Shown: piece after piece, positions 1 to 9,751 of the stretch
Layout: every line of letters starts with the position of its first letter
How positions within the stretch are numbered: the first letter of the stretch is position 1
Source of the DNA: Pratylenchus scribneri
Taxonomy: Eukaryota; Nematoda; Chromadorea; Rhabditida; Pratylenchidae
Reading direction: 5' to 3'
DNA: 64,000 nt
Assembly: GCA_030063045.1 (NCBI GenBank)
Contig: JAQSEB010000208.1
Coordinates: 186,001-250,000 of the forward strand
Notes under the pieces: generated by a model
Told to the model about the DNA's origin: nothing
The model's database searches: none
What the model saw: the letters and a program-made list of their open reading frames with translations, nothing else
Translations under genes and position numbers: made by a program

Positions 1-780
1 TATTTTTATGATAAATACAACTGAAGAATAGCTAAATTCTGAACTTAGTTGATGCACTAAAATCCTAGAAAAAATTAAAGATTTTCAATTTTTATATAAT
101 TTCATCTATTCTAAGCTAGACTCCTTATTGAATATCAATGGGCATAAATAATTATTTTTATGATAAATACAACAGATGAATAGCACAATCAAAGGATATG
201 TATTTAGCACTGAATTTTGTAAAAAAGCAATTTTTAAAATATTTTTTACGATATTTTATAAATTTTTTTCTACTTTTCTAATTTTTCTGATTTTTTTATT
301 TCATTAAAAAATTTATTCTAGGTTTTTACTAAGAAAAACCCATTTCTAGAGCTTATATTTTAAATGCAAAAACCATTCCTAGCTGTATCAAATGAATTAT
401 AATATGGCCACAGAAAAATTTCTATCAAAAAGTGCCCTTGGTCCCCTCTTTGCTTTTCCATGGTAAAGGTTGGCATATCTTACTAATAAGATGGTAATAT
501 GAAATCAAAAATCCGAGCTCGAACTCGTGTTTTGCACCTAAAATAAGCCTTGGAAATAAGTTTCCCATAATTTTAATATTAATTTTTCAACGAGACCACA
601 ATTCCTTTATCCTTTCCTTGGTTTGAATCAAAACCAAAAGTAGGATTTTTTGAAAAGCTTCTTTTTTTCGTTCATTACTAAACCATTAATTTCATATTTT
701 TGAAATATTATTGAAAATAATTTTTATGACTAAAAATTTTATTTTTTTTCTTAGATTTTTTCATTTTTTGGTGGATTTAA
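1..780. other. AT-rich stretch without a recognisable gene
   Basis: No open frame with domain-like composition is seen on either strand. A short stretch at about 430-475 resembles the arms of the inverted repeat at 40.3-40.7 kb (shared words like TGCCCYTGGTCC and TTTGC), so part of this segment is probably a dispersed repeat. Confidence 0.5.
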
Positions 781-907
781 ATTTTTTTGAGAAATCCGAA
801 AGCCGGAATTCCGGTGTTTCAATTCCGTTCTGATTCCGAAAAAAATTCAAATTCCGATTCCGAGGCCAATTCCGATTCCGATTTTTTGAGTTCCGGCCCC
901 AGCCCTG
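781..907. repeat. ATTCCGA-rich repeat ending in a hAT-like terminus
   Basis: The segment is built of repeated ATTCCGAT/ATTCCGA words and ends in GGCCCCAGCCCTG, which looks like the right terminus of a hAT-type element (CAGGGCTG when read inward). No matching left terminus is visible upstream, so it is probably a truncated MITE. The call rests on terminal motif and composition only. Confidence 0.45.
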
Positions 908-1001
908 CTAAAGTTGATGATTGAATTTGCAAAAAAAATCAGATAAAATAAAATTTCCAAATTCAACCGTAAATTTATAATTTAAAACATTCAACAAAAT
1001 T

Positions 1002-1444
1002 GGTACTTTCCTGTTAGCGGGGGGGGGGGTGGGGGCAAGTCAATAACGGGGGGGGGCAGGTCATTATAGGGGGGGGGGCATATGTTAGAGACCTTTCCTA
1101 TTATAGGGGGGGGGGGGCAGCTGAATTTACACTTCCCCCCCCCCCTCATAATGACCATCCGGTCCTTAATATATAGATCTTATAATTTATTATATATTAG
1201 AGACCTTTCCTATTATATGGGGGGCATATGTTAGAGACCTTTCCTATTATAGGGGGGGGGGGCAGGCCATCCGGTCCTTAATATATAGATCTTATTAAAG
1301 ATATATATAATATATATTAAGGACCGGATGATCAATAACGGGGGGGGGGGTAAGTGTAAATCGGCTTCCCCCCCCCGTTATTGACTTGCCCCCCCCCCCC
1401 CCCCCCGCTAATGACTTGCCCCCCCCCGCTAACAGGAAAGTACC
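1002..1444. mobile_element. Poly-G MITE with perfect terminal inverted repeats
   Basis: The ends are inverted copies of GGTACTTTCCTGTTAGCGGG. The flanks are ACAAAATT (994-1001) and GCAAAATT (1445-1452), an 8-bp target duplication with one mismatch. The interior is long runs of G that switch to runs of C around 1360-1430, plus a nested inverted repeat based on GGACCGGATG and CCGGTCCTTAATAT. Open frames across it are composition artefacts. The 8-bp duplication fits a hAT-type non-autonomous element. Confidence 0.7.
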
Positions 1445-1866
1445 GCAAAATTTTTTGCGCCAGCAATTTGTTAATAAAGATATATCTGATTTTGTATTTA
1501 TTCTGATTTCCAAAATTCTGATTTTGTTCTTATTTTTAGTTTTGGGTAATGTGAAAATAACCACCAAAATTGGCAATTAGAAAACAGTATCGGTTAAAAA
1601 TTTTATATCAGTTGCAAATTTAAGTTTTAATGGAGGACAAAAACTCGGTAAATATTTCAAAGCATTTTTTAAAATTCAAATTATCTAATGTATATTTCTT
1701 TCTCATCTACATTACTTCATTCATCAAAATGTTCTGCGCATTTCCCTTTTAGGTGCACCACCCAAATTCATCACATATTTCACTGCAACAAGGTGCAATG
1801 AGTTCAACACATGCTAAAATTTAATGTAAAATTAAAATAAGTTGTTTCTTTTCTGTTATATGACTC

Positions 1867-2244
1867 GATTACGATTACGACACTTGCGGACCCGACACTT
1901 GCGGACGAATCGGTCTGGCACCGATGGTGGTAAAGCTACTATGGAATTGTTAATGGCATATTATTAAGCATAAAATTTGCTACAAATTGACACGAACATC
2001 TTTGGCCAATGCTAAATATTCACCGATTTATGGCCAAAAAACCATTGGTTTAATTAAAATGGTGTTTTTTAGTGTTTTTTGGCCATAAATCGGTGAATAT
2101 TCAAATTGGTCAAAGATGTTGATGCCATTTTGTAGCTAATTTTATGCCTTATAATATGCCATAAACAATTTTACAATAGCTTTACCACCCTCTGTGCCAG
2201 ACCGTTTGGTCCGCAAGTGTGGGGTTCGCAAGTTTTGGCCAACC
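1867..2244. mobile_element. Long-palindrome MITE with 9-bp target duplication
   Basis: Two long arms form a near-palindrome centred at about 2055. The left arm carries ACACTTGCGGAC, CGGTCTGGCAC and GGTGGTAAAGC, and the right arm carries their inverse (GCTTTACCACC, GTGCCAGACCG, GTCCGCAAGTGT). The flanks share ATATGACTC exactly (1858-1866 and 2245-2253). Nine-base duplications and long inverted termini are typical of Mutator-like elements; the assignment is inferred from these two traits only. No coding capacity. Confidence 0.65.
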
Positions 2245-2791
2245 ATATGACTCACTCATCCTCAGGAAAAAAAGTTATCAAAAATTATCAAAAATGCTTC
2301 CTATAATATTGAGCGCAGATCACGAATCTGAACTTAATATTACTTTCAAACCATAATTTGAACTTCTTTAAGTTTTGTAGGCTTTGACCTTAAGTCCTAA
2401 TTCTAGTCTAATCCTTAATCTTAAGTCGAAATCCTAGCAATATAATTGATAGGAGTAGGACCATTTACTTTTTCTATTTTAATTGCAAGTAACTCGCGAA
2501 AATGAAGCGATAAGCAAAATAATTAGCTCGTATTCATGATCGCCAACGAAAAATTACCCTTATAGGAAGCAATTTTCAAAATTTTTTGATGACTTTTTTT
2601 TGAGAGTTGCATAACCGAAAATTATTAATAATTTTGTTTATATTTAACTTAAAAAGATTTCTAAATAAAGTTAAAATAACCTGCCCATTTTTAAAAGATA
2701 TTTTTGTATATATGATTTGATTTAATAATATTTTGATTGTTCCTTCACGATTAATATTCTGTCAATTATTAGTAATAAATTAACTTTCAAT
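2245..2791. other. AT-rich intergenic stretch, nothing recognised
   Basis: No gene, repeat array or RNA-like structure that I can support. Confidence 0.4.
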
Positions 2792-3110
2792 CAGGGTTGC
2801 CCACGGGCCAGGCCCGAATTAGGGTCTAAGTTGGTGGCGGGCCGTGTCAGCCCGTGTTTGAATCGAAGGGCCCCGGACATTGGCCCTAATAAGGCTCAGT
2901 AAGAAATACAAACACACCCCATAAATGACTTTTATAATTTCGCACAATTTTTTTCAATTTTTTTCTTTTTAAAAATTTACAATGGTTTTTAATTTTTTTT
3001 CTTAAATATTTATATTAACCAGGCTTTCGGGCCCAGAACCGGTCCGAACGAGGCCGGGCCAAAGCGAAAAATTTTCGGGCCAGGTACAGATTTCTTAGAC
3101 CGTACACCGT
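2792..3110. repeat. GGCCCG-rich MITE fragment, hAT-like left end
   Basis: It starts with CAGGGTTGCCCACGGGCC, a hAT-like terminus, and is studded with GGGCC/GGCCCG words at both ends around an AT-rich core. The inverse of the left terminus is not found at the right side, so the copy looks truncated. It is strikingly GC-rich for this genome. Confidence 0.5.
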
Positions 3111-3170
3111 ACCTACCCCCTACTCAATTACAATTTACAAATACAACACAAAAATAGCAAGTAAGGGAAA

Positions 3171-3362
3171 TCATTGTGGATTTATACGCCCTAAATTTTG
3201 CATACCAACGCCAGCTGGGATGCATGTATCAGAGAAAATTCCAGTTAGACCGTCCACTCGCATAACATATTGTTGAAGAATCAACAAAATGGCCAGCAAC
3301 ATCACAAAAAACATTGGAAAGGCATTATTGTTGTACGAAAGAATGAGAGCCATTTTATTCAA
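3171..3362 (-). CDS. Putative small secreted peptide, 63 residues
   Basis: A single-exon frame on the minus strand. After a short polar start (MNKMALILSYNNN) there is a strongly hydrophobic stretch of about 18 residues, consistent with a signal peptide or anchor. The remaining ~30 residues end in GMQNLGRINPQ, with one cysteine. A TATATAAG box lies about 75 bp upstream of the ATG, the same spacing as for the secreted gene at 32.0 kb, which supports a real promoter. No family was recognised. It could also be the first exon of a longer gene, since no homologue is available to fix the end. Confidence 0.45.
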   Translation of the reverse strand: MNKMALILSYNNNAFPMFFVMLLAILLILQQYVMRVDGLTGIFSDTCIPAGVGMQNLGRINPQ

Positions 3363-3433
3363 TGAATATTCTAGAAAAAGGAAATATTAAATTTGATAAA
3401 TTAAATAATGAATTCGTGCGACCTTCTAATCTG

Positions 3434-3441
3434 CTTATATA
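3434..3441 (-). promoter_or_regulatory. TATA box of the small secreted peptide gene
   Basis: TATATAAG on the minus strand, 72-79 bp upstream of the ATG at 3362, in a locally GC-richer context. Position and spacing match the TATA box of the secreted gene at 32.0 kb. Confidence 0.45.
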
Positions 3442-3570
3442 AAGGCTCGAAATGGGACAAATTTATGCCGGAATCAAATAAAAAAATTGTCATATGCGTT
3501 GGAACAAATTGCGAATAATTTTGCTTCCTTGTTCTCCATTATCTTTTCGTGGCAATCATGTAGGAACGCT

Positions 3571-3790
3571 CAAAATGATCCATCCAAAATTTAAATCCCT
3601 TTCACTTGCCAGTAGATAGGAACTAGGAAGACTTCATCCATCAAAATAAAAATTATCTTCCCAAAATTTAAATCCCTTTCAATTTGCCAGATAGGCAAAC
3701 TTCATTCTATCCAAATAAAAAATTATCTTTCCAAAATGCAAATCACATGCGTTTTTGTCGGATAGGGCCAAACTTCATTCAATCCAATTC
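3571..3790. repeat. Degenerate tandem repeat, about 3 units of 70-80 bp
   Basis: Three units share CCAAAATTTAAATCCCTTTC, then a GCCAG-ATAGG core, then AACTTCAT and AAAAATTATCTT. They are degenerate, with small indels. No coding capacity is evident. Confidence 0.55.
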
Positions 3791-4560
3791 CCATTTTTCT
3801 GGTAAAAATAATTCCGGAATATCGTATTCCTTCGCTCATTAAATAAATCAACTAAACGTGATCAGCAATAGTCTCGCTTTTTGAGAGTGAGGATGAATTG
3901 ATTCTATAGGCAATGCCTAAAATTAGGCTTAAATTAATTGGCCAAATAAAAAGGAAAATAGAGGTTAATTTGAATATGGAGAAGATTTATTATTTTGATG
4001 AAGCCAAAAAATTTTAAGTAAAAATCATTTTCAGTGAAAATTATAGTAGCACAAAGTCGGTTTTTAGCCAGCAGTGAGCTTTTTATTTCTTAACAAAAAT
4101 CATCAATATCGGTTTAGTCCTCAATAAGTTTACGAGCGACAGCGCACAGTTGAATGTGTCTATTATAAAAAGATATTAAAAGAGCAAAAAATATATGTGA
4201 AATTTTCAGATTATGCTTAAAAATAAACCAACAAAATAGTTTTTTTTTAATATTTTTTAAAAATAAGAATTAAATCTGAAATTTTTTTTTTGAAAATAAT
4301 CAGAATTTATTCTGATTTCATCTAAAATTTATTCTTGATAAGTAATTTAATAAATTGAATTAAAGAACTTACAAAGATTGATAATAAATTTAATCAAAAT
4401 AATTTTGAAATTATATTTGATTTGATTGATTCATCCTCTTGCTCTTGCTTTTTTGCCGACGTATGTTTGGACGGATGAAAGAAAGAATTTTAAAGTTGAT
4501 ACAGTGAATGCCCTTGTTTCGATTAAAGAAAATTCTTAATTTAATTGTTTACAAGCATTT
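3791..4560. other. AT-rich intergenic stretch, nothing recognised
   Basis: No supported gene or repeat. A leucine/phenylalanine-rich frame on the plus strand at 4508-4768 is the antisense of the coiled-coil exon described next. Confidence 0.4.
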
Positions 4561-4564
4561 AAAA

Positions 4565-4765
4565 TTAATGTACTTTCTTCATATAAGCCTCAATTTTTGC
4601 CATCTTTTCTTTCAATTTGCAATTTTCTTCCGCCAATTTTGCATTGTTATCTTTCAATCCAATAATTCCATGCATTTGTGCCATTTTATTGTTCATTTCA
4701 TCAGTCAATTTGGAAATTTCTTTATTCTTTTCTTCCTTCTTTCTCAATTTCATTTTGCATTTCAA
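4565..4765 (-). pseudogene. Orphan coiled-coil exon of the SPRY family
   Basis: The frame encodes a Lys/Glu/Met-rich coiled coil ending in EKMAKIEAYMKK, followed by a GTACAT donor. It matches the first exon of the intact SPRY gene at 43.0-44.4 kb (EKIAKMEKYMKE, same donor position). An MEQQ start like that gene's lies at about 4791 but in a different frame, so the 5' end is frameshifted. No F-box-like or SPRY exons follow on the minus strand. It lies head to head with the plus-strand SPRY gene at 5.5 kb, mirroring the divergent SPRY pairs at 44-46 and 49-50 kb. Most likely a decayed remnant of a divergent partner gene. Confidence 0.6.
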
Positions 4766-5516
4766 TGATTTTATGAATGAATTGTTGTTCCATTTTTATA
4801 AAATTGTAGATTTATTTTCTCAAAATTAAATTTAATAATTAATAAAAAAAATGAAGATTTCACTTAACAACAATAATATAATTATAATAAATTTCATAAT
4901 TTGGAATGAATAAATGATTCATTATTTTTATGGGGGCTTGATTGAAAATTGTCTCTTCTTATATTTGCGTCCATTACAATGAAGAAGAAAGGAATTGGTT
5001 ATTGGGGCAAAAATTGGATAATTTTATGGAAGAAGAATTTCCAATTTTAGGTAAAAAATGAGAATAATCATCAAATGCTTATGCCAGATTAAAAATGGAA
5101 AATTGTCGATGAAATTAATGGGAAAAAGCTCATGGGCTTAAGGCAAGTATTTGAAATTATTTGTTCAAGTAAAATAAAGTAAACAAAATCTAAAATGTGA
5201 AATTTTGACGGAGGAGAATAGTTCTTTGTATTTCCTCAATGTCAATGACCCAATTAAATTTGCATTTTCTTCTATTCATTCTTAACAATTATTATTCCTC
5301 TTTTTCCCATAATGCCCTCCACATTGTTGGGAATTCAATTTCTTGCAACAAAGGCAATAGAATGATTTTTTGGATTATTGCCTGGGAAATTCCAGTTGGC
5401 AAAAATTTGAATTTTTCATTCATGCCGACATATATTTTATTTACATTCATTACATAATATTACAGATATTCATATTTCATAAATTATTCTTTCAAATTCT
5501 TCCAACACTTCAAAAA
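4766..5516. other. Intergenic region between divergent SPRY-family loci
   Basis: AT-rich. It probably holds the promoter of the SPRY gene starting at 5517, but I see no clear TATAAAAAGG box like those of the better preserved copies. Confidence 0.4.
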
Positions 5517-6462
5517 ATGACTTCAAAAAGAATGCCAGCCGAATTGTTGAATGAAATGTTCGGTGCATTGCAATTGGATAATGCTTTTGGTCTTTTGGTC
5601 AAAATGCCAAATGACCTTTTAGCCAGAAATATTCAAAAAATGATCAATGGCATTAAAGAGGTAGAATATTTTTGGTAAAATAAAATAATAATAATGAATA
5701 TTCCAGGCAATGAAAAACAATAAATTGAATGTGGATGATTGTGGGAAATTGGAAATTTCTGATGGTGGACTCGTTGCCAAGCATTCTGGCCCAAATGGTA
5801 AAAGATCGCGAAAATTAGAATAAGAATTGAAAATCTTATTATTAATTTAATAAATTATTTTTTTAGAGGCAAATTGCGTTCGCACTATTTTGCCTATTCC
5901 AAAATTAAATGGCATCAAAAAACGAATAATTTCCTTCTATTTTGAAGTGGAAATTCTCAAAAAATTGACTTTGACTCCGTAATTTTTATATTTTTATAGC
6001 TGGAACAAAATAATTTAAAAATTATTCAAAATTACAGTCATGTAATTGGATTTTGCGACCAACAATTTCCATTGGAAGATGGATGGCTTGGATGCAATAA
6101 AAATTCAATTGGTATTTGGCCCAATGGCGTGGTTTGGATTGACTACACCTGCAGGATTAGATTCGGAAATGGCTACAGAGAATTTGAAAAAGGAGATGTG
6201 ATTGACCTTGGAATAATCCAGCGACCAAATTCCGAAAGAAAATTTTTTGCCACCTTGAATGGCAAATTATTGGGTAAATTGAAAAAATTTGCAATAAAAA
6301 ATGCTAAAAAATCAATTATAGGAATGCTCGAATTGCCATCAACATTCCTGAATGTCCGTCCACCTTTTTCCGACTCTTTGTATGCGCTATGGTGGTAATT
6401 CAATTCGTGTGAATTTTGGAAAGGAAGAATGGCAATTCAAAGAATTTGATCGCATTCTTTAA
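5517..6462 (+). pseudogene. SPRY-family gene A with frameshifted last exon
   Basis: Exons 5517-5660, 5707-5797, 5867-5978, 6038-6273 and 6322 to 6398/6462. Phases are consistent through the first four junctions. Exon 1 encodes the F-box-like segment (MPAELLNEMFGAL...). Exons 2-5 encode the SPRY domain, with FYFEVEIL, VIGFCDQQFPLE, GDVIDLGIIQRP and FFATLNGKLLG. The coiled-coil exon of its relatives is missing. In the last exon the frame read from the splice site stops at 6398 after ALWW. The conserved ending (NFGKEEWQFKEFDRIL) is present only in another frame and stops at 6462, with a shift at about 6345-6360 where CGTCCA looks like a short duplication. The product would lack the last SPRY strands. 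A functional shortened protein cannot be excluded. Confidence 0.8.
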
Positions 6463-6524
6463 ATGAGAATTCGGAAAATGAGGATCGACGAAATAAAATG
6501 AAAGATGAAAGGAATCAATTATTA

Positions 6525-7022
6525 GGGTTCAGCGGTACCGCAGTACCGGTCGGTACTGGTACCGAAGTACCGGCCTTTGGCCAGTACCGGTACCGATTTT
6601 GCCAGTACCGGTACCGACATCGGTACTACCGGTACCGTTTTTTCAACTCGGTACTAGTCGGTACTGACAAGCAATCCCTAAAATGGCATTTTTGGCCAAA
6701 ATTTTATTTTTTTTTAAAATTTTTTTCTTTAAAATGAAAATTTCAGTCAAATTTAAATCTTTTATGAAGCTATTTTTTATTTCTCTATATCAAAAATTTT
6801 TGATTTTTGAAAGAAAAAAAATTGATTTTTTAAAAATTTTTATGATTTCTTACCATTTTTTCTCCAGTACCGTTAGTACCGACTAGTACCGGTACCGACT
6901 AGCGAAAAGTACCGGTACCGGGTACCGACCCTAAACCCAGTACCGGTACCGAATACCGAGTAGGCTGGTACCGGCAAGTACCGGTACCGATTTTGGTCCA
7001 AAGTACCGGTACCGCTGAACCC
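6525..7022. mobile_element. GGTACCG-rich MITE
   Basis: The ends are perfect inverted copies of GGGTTCAGCGGTACCG, flanked by TA on both sides (6523-6524, 7023-7024). The outer thirds are dense arrays of GGTACCG/CGGTACT words, which are themselves palindromic; the centre is AT-rich. A TA duplication would fit a Tc1/mariner-type MITE, but a 2-bp duplication is weak evidence. It inserted about 60 bp after SPRY gene A. Frames across it are repeat artefacts. Confidence 0.65.
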
Positions 7023-7397
7023 TAATTTGTATGCTTTTATTTATATATACATATAATTTATTTGAAATAATGGTTAAATGATATTCTTAAATCATAATTA
7101 ATTTATATTTTTAATTCACTTGAATATTTTAATTTTTGGTAAATTAAAATTATACTCAAATTCGAAATGCTACCAAATTTTATTTTTTATTTTTTTAATC
7201 CGATTTCTGCTGATATTTTATTCTAAATTCATATGTATTTTTAATTCTAAAATGGATTCGATTTTGGCATCGATTAATTTCTTGCATATGCTATAATTGT
7301 GTAAAATTTTGGTTTGTCTCTCCAATACATATTTTAATTTGCGCATATTGGCTACGGATTTATTTGCGATGAATTTAGGCACTCAATCAATCGAAGC
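7023..7397. other. AT-rich intergenic stretch, nothing recognised
   Basis: No supported feature. Confidence 0.4.
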
Positions 7398-7965
7398 CTA
7401 ACGCTCGACAGCATTGTTGGCATTCTCTGATTTCGGTTGGGCAACAGCAGCCTCGGGGACGGCTACAGCTGGAAAAAAAGAAAATATATATAAATTATAA
7501 TTAAGTATAAAAAGGATACGCCTTGGAAGAAACAACAAAAATTTGATGTTTTTGCTAGGAAGAATAGAATATTTTTGTGACAACTCTGAATGAAATTGAA
7601 GAGAACACTCAAAAATCATTTGAACGAATTTAGGTGATTGATTATTTTCAAATTATGTTTAAAAATAACCTAAATATTTATTGTGTCAAATTGATAAATA
7701 CCTTTTAAAAGCTTAATTAAGCTTAAAATCAAATCTATTTTATTAAATATTTATTTTTGTTCATGCCCAACTTTTAATAATTATAACTTTACCAAATGCC
7801 CAATTAATTATGTTCTATATGAAAAATATCCTCAAATATTCGAAAAAAAGATTTAGTTTTATATAAGTTACTGACCATCTTGGTGCAGATGCCATTGCTG
7901 GATCCAAGATGAATCAATACAAGCATAAAAATCATCAGAAACAGCAACAGTTTGTATATGGACAT
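7398..7965 (-). CDS. Putative two-exon small secreted peptide, 54 residues
   Basis: Exon 1 is 7872-7965 and exon 2 is 7398-7468; the join is in phase (94 + 71 nt). Residues 1-25 (MSIYKLLLFLMIFMLVLIHL...) form a clear signal peptide. The mature part begins NGICTKM and ends with an Ala/Val/Pro-rich, then polar tail (KSENANNAVER). The donor is A|GTAACT and the acceptor TTTTTCCAG. A closer GT (GTCAGT) would give an immediate stop, which is why I chose the downstream donor. There is only one cysteine, so it is not a disulfide-stabilised toxin fold. No family recognised; possibly a secreted or neuropeptide-like precursor. Confidence 0.55.
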
Positions 7966-8295
7966 GACTCAGTTTTTGTTTTTGTGAAATCTGGTAAAAT
8001 AACACTGCAATTATTATTTATATTCAAATTGCTTCGTAAATTTAAATAGTTTGAGGGTATCCGGCAAATGACTGAGAGTTCAGAAATTCATTTTATTAAA
8101 ATAATTAAGAATTATTTTTAACAAAAATATTAGTTCGCAGAAAAGGAGAGAATTTCGCAGTTTATTGTGATTTTGGAAATTTTACTGTTTAGTTTTGAAT
8201 GTTCGTCGAAAGTCGGATTTATTTATGAATATTAGTATGTTTTCACTGGATTGGTGCCTATTTATAATACCCTGATTCCAAAAATTTAAGGGGGA
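7966..8295. other. Upstream region of the small secreted peptide gene
   Basis: AT-rich, with a TATAAATA-like word about 55 bp upstream of the minus-strand ATG. Nothing else recognised. Confidence 0.35.
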
Positions 8296-9056
8296 TTTGC
8301 AAATACATGCTATTTTTTTTCCTCCAAAAAAAAATTTTTTTCCGCCAAAAAAAATCTTTTTTACCGCCAAGACTTTTTTTCCTCCAAAAATCACTTTTTT
8401 ACCGCCAATACCTCTTTTTCCTCCAAAAATAACTTTTTTACCGCCAATGACCTACAAAAATGAAATAATTGATTTTTTTTTCTAAAAATCATAAAGTAAA
8501 TGGAATGAAGCCTCTCTCAGCCAAATAAGAAATAATCTTAGCTTTGAAAAATCTTTATTTTAGCCCTGATCCTAATCTTACGATATCCTATCCCTATCGT
8601 TAACCCCTGAACCCCTGCTCCGACCCTTAGCCCCTAACCCTTAGGACCCATACTCCCGACCTAACCTACCCTAACCATAGCCCTTAGCCCCTAGGACCCA
8701 TGCTCCGACCCTAACCTACCCTAACCCTAGCCCATAGTCCCTAGATCCGATGCTCCAACTCGTGTCTAAGTCCTAAATATTGGCCCTACATATTTTGAAT
8801 AAAAAATTTTAGATTTTTTTGAGCATTGAACGTTTGAAATGGGTTGGATTAAATATAATTTTATGATTTTTTAGAAAAAAAAATCAAAAATTTCATTTTT
8901 GGGGTCATTGGCGGTAAAAAAGTTATTTTTGGAGGAAAAAGAGGTATTGGCGGTAAAAAAGTGATTTTTGGAGGAAAAAAAGTCTTGGCGGTAAAAAAGA
9001 TTTTTTTGGCGGAAAAAAAGTTTTTTTTGGAGGAAAAAAAGGTTATCACTTTGCAA
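8296..9056. repeat. Large inverted repeat with CCTCC/CCGCC poly-A arms
   Basis: The arms at about 8318-8480 and 8878-9040 are inverse copies made of short units alternating CCTCCAAAAA, TTTTTTACCGCCAA and the like (GGCGGTAAAAAAG and TTTTTGGAGG on the right). The outermost bases include TTTGCAAA on both sides. The ~400-bp interior holds the CCCTAA-like tandem repeat described separately. This looks like a foldback-type MITE. Both arms give matching F/P/K-rich frames (8297-8485 on plus, 8861-9049 on minus) that are artefacts of the repeat. Confidence 0.65.
8570..8790. repeat. CCCTAA-like tandem repeat, about 3 units of 50 bp
   Basis: Units contain CTAACCTACCCTAACC, then TAGCCC, then TAGGACCCATGCTCC. 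The period is about 50 bp and the copies are imperfect. The short words resemble telomeric repeats, but this is a longer, GC-richer minisatellite inside an inverted-repeat element, not a simple telomere array. Confidence 0.6.
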
Positions 9057-9751
9057 ATAAAATAAACAGTTAACGTCCAATGTCACAACAATTTGAATGA
9101 AAAACATTTTTGTGTTTATAATACAATAAAATGGCTGACAATAATAACAAATAAAGGATGGGAACATTTCACTAGTTTACTTTTCTGTACATCTCTCTTG
9201 CTTTCAATCAAATATGCATATATTCATTTCTGATTTTTAATTCAAAATTTGGTGAAATGGCTTGTATAATCCTCTTAAGTGGGCCAGGCATAACATCACA
9301 AGATAATAAATTGAATATATTTTTGCTTTCAATGGGAATATTGGTAGTTGCTGTCAATAAAAAGGATTTGAATTTTATGGAAAAATTATCATTAACAGTT
9401 GGGAGTTGGAAACAATGGGAAAAGAGGGAATTCGGGATTTCACGGGAATTTTATTACCTTTAAACTTTGGACTAATCCCTTAAATAAACTGGCTAAAACA
9501 AAAACTGCAATTAAACAATTATTTCAGTGAATGTCATGCCCATAGTAATCATGTGAATTTTATTACGCTTAAACTTTGGTCCAATCCCTAAATAAACTGG
9601 CTCTTAAAGGCATAACAGTGAATGACAGATGTGTACATAAATTTGAAAATCATTTTATTTCGCCCTTCACCACTATTAAAATAATTCGAATTCAATAGTG
9701 TTTTTCATATTGTTAAATTAAATTTAGAAAAAAAAATATTAAAAGCTGAAT
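9057..9751. other. Intergenic region with a direct repeat
   Basis: A segment of about 45 bp (TTTATTAC, AAACTTTGG, CAATCCCT, AAATAAACTGGC) occurs twice, at about 9450-9495 and 9557-9602. A 68-codon frame at 9257 has no domain-like features, and I do not call it a gene. Confidence 0.45.

Noticed and set aside
1295..1580. Gly- and Pro-rich frames on both strands
   Set aside because: They run through the G/C homopolymers of a MITE and are composition artefacts.
6498..6886. Frames rich in GTGTEVPAFGQYRYR and FFKIF
   Set aside because: They lie in the GGTACCG repeat MITE and its AT-rich core.
8570..8790. Interstitial telomere
   Set aside because: The period is about 50 bp and the array lies inside an inverted-repeat element; only short words resemble telomeric repeats.
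8297..9049. Matching F/P/K-rich frames on opposite strands
   Set aside because: Both are produced by the arms of the inverted repeat.
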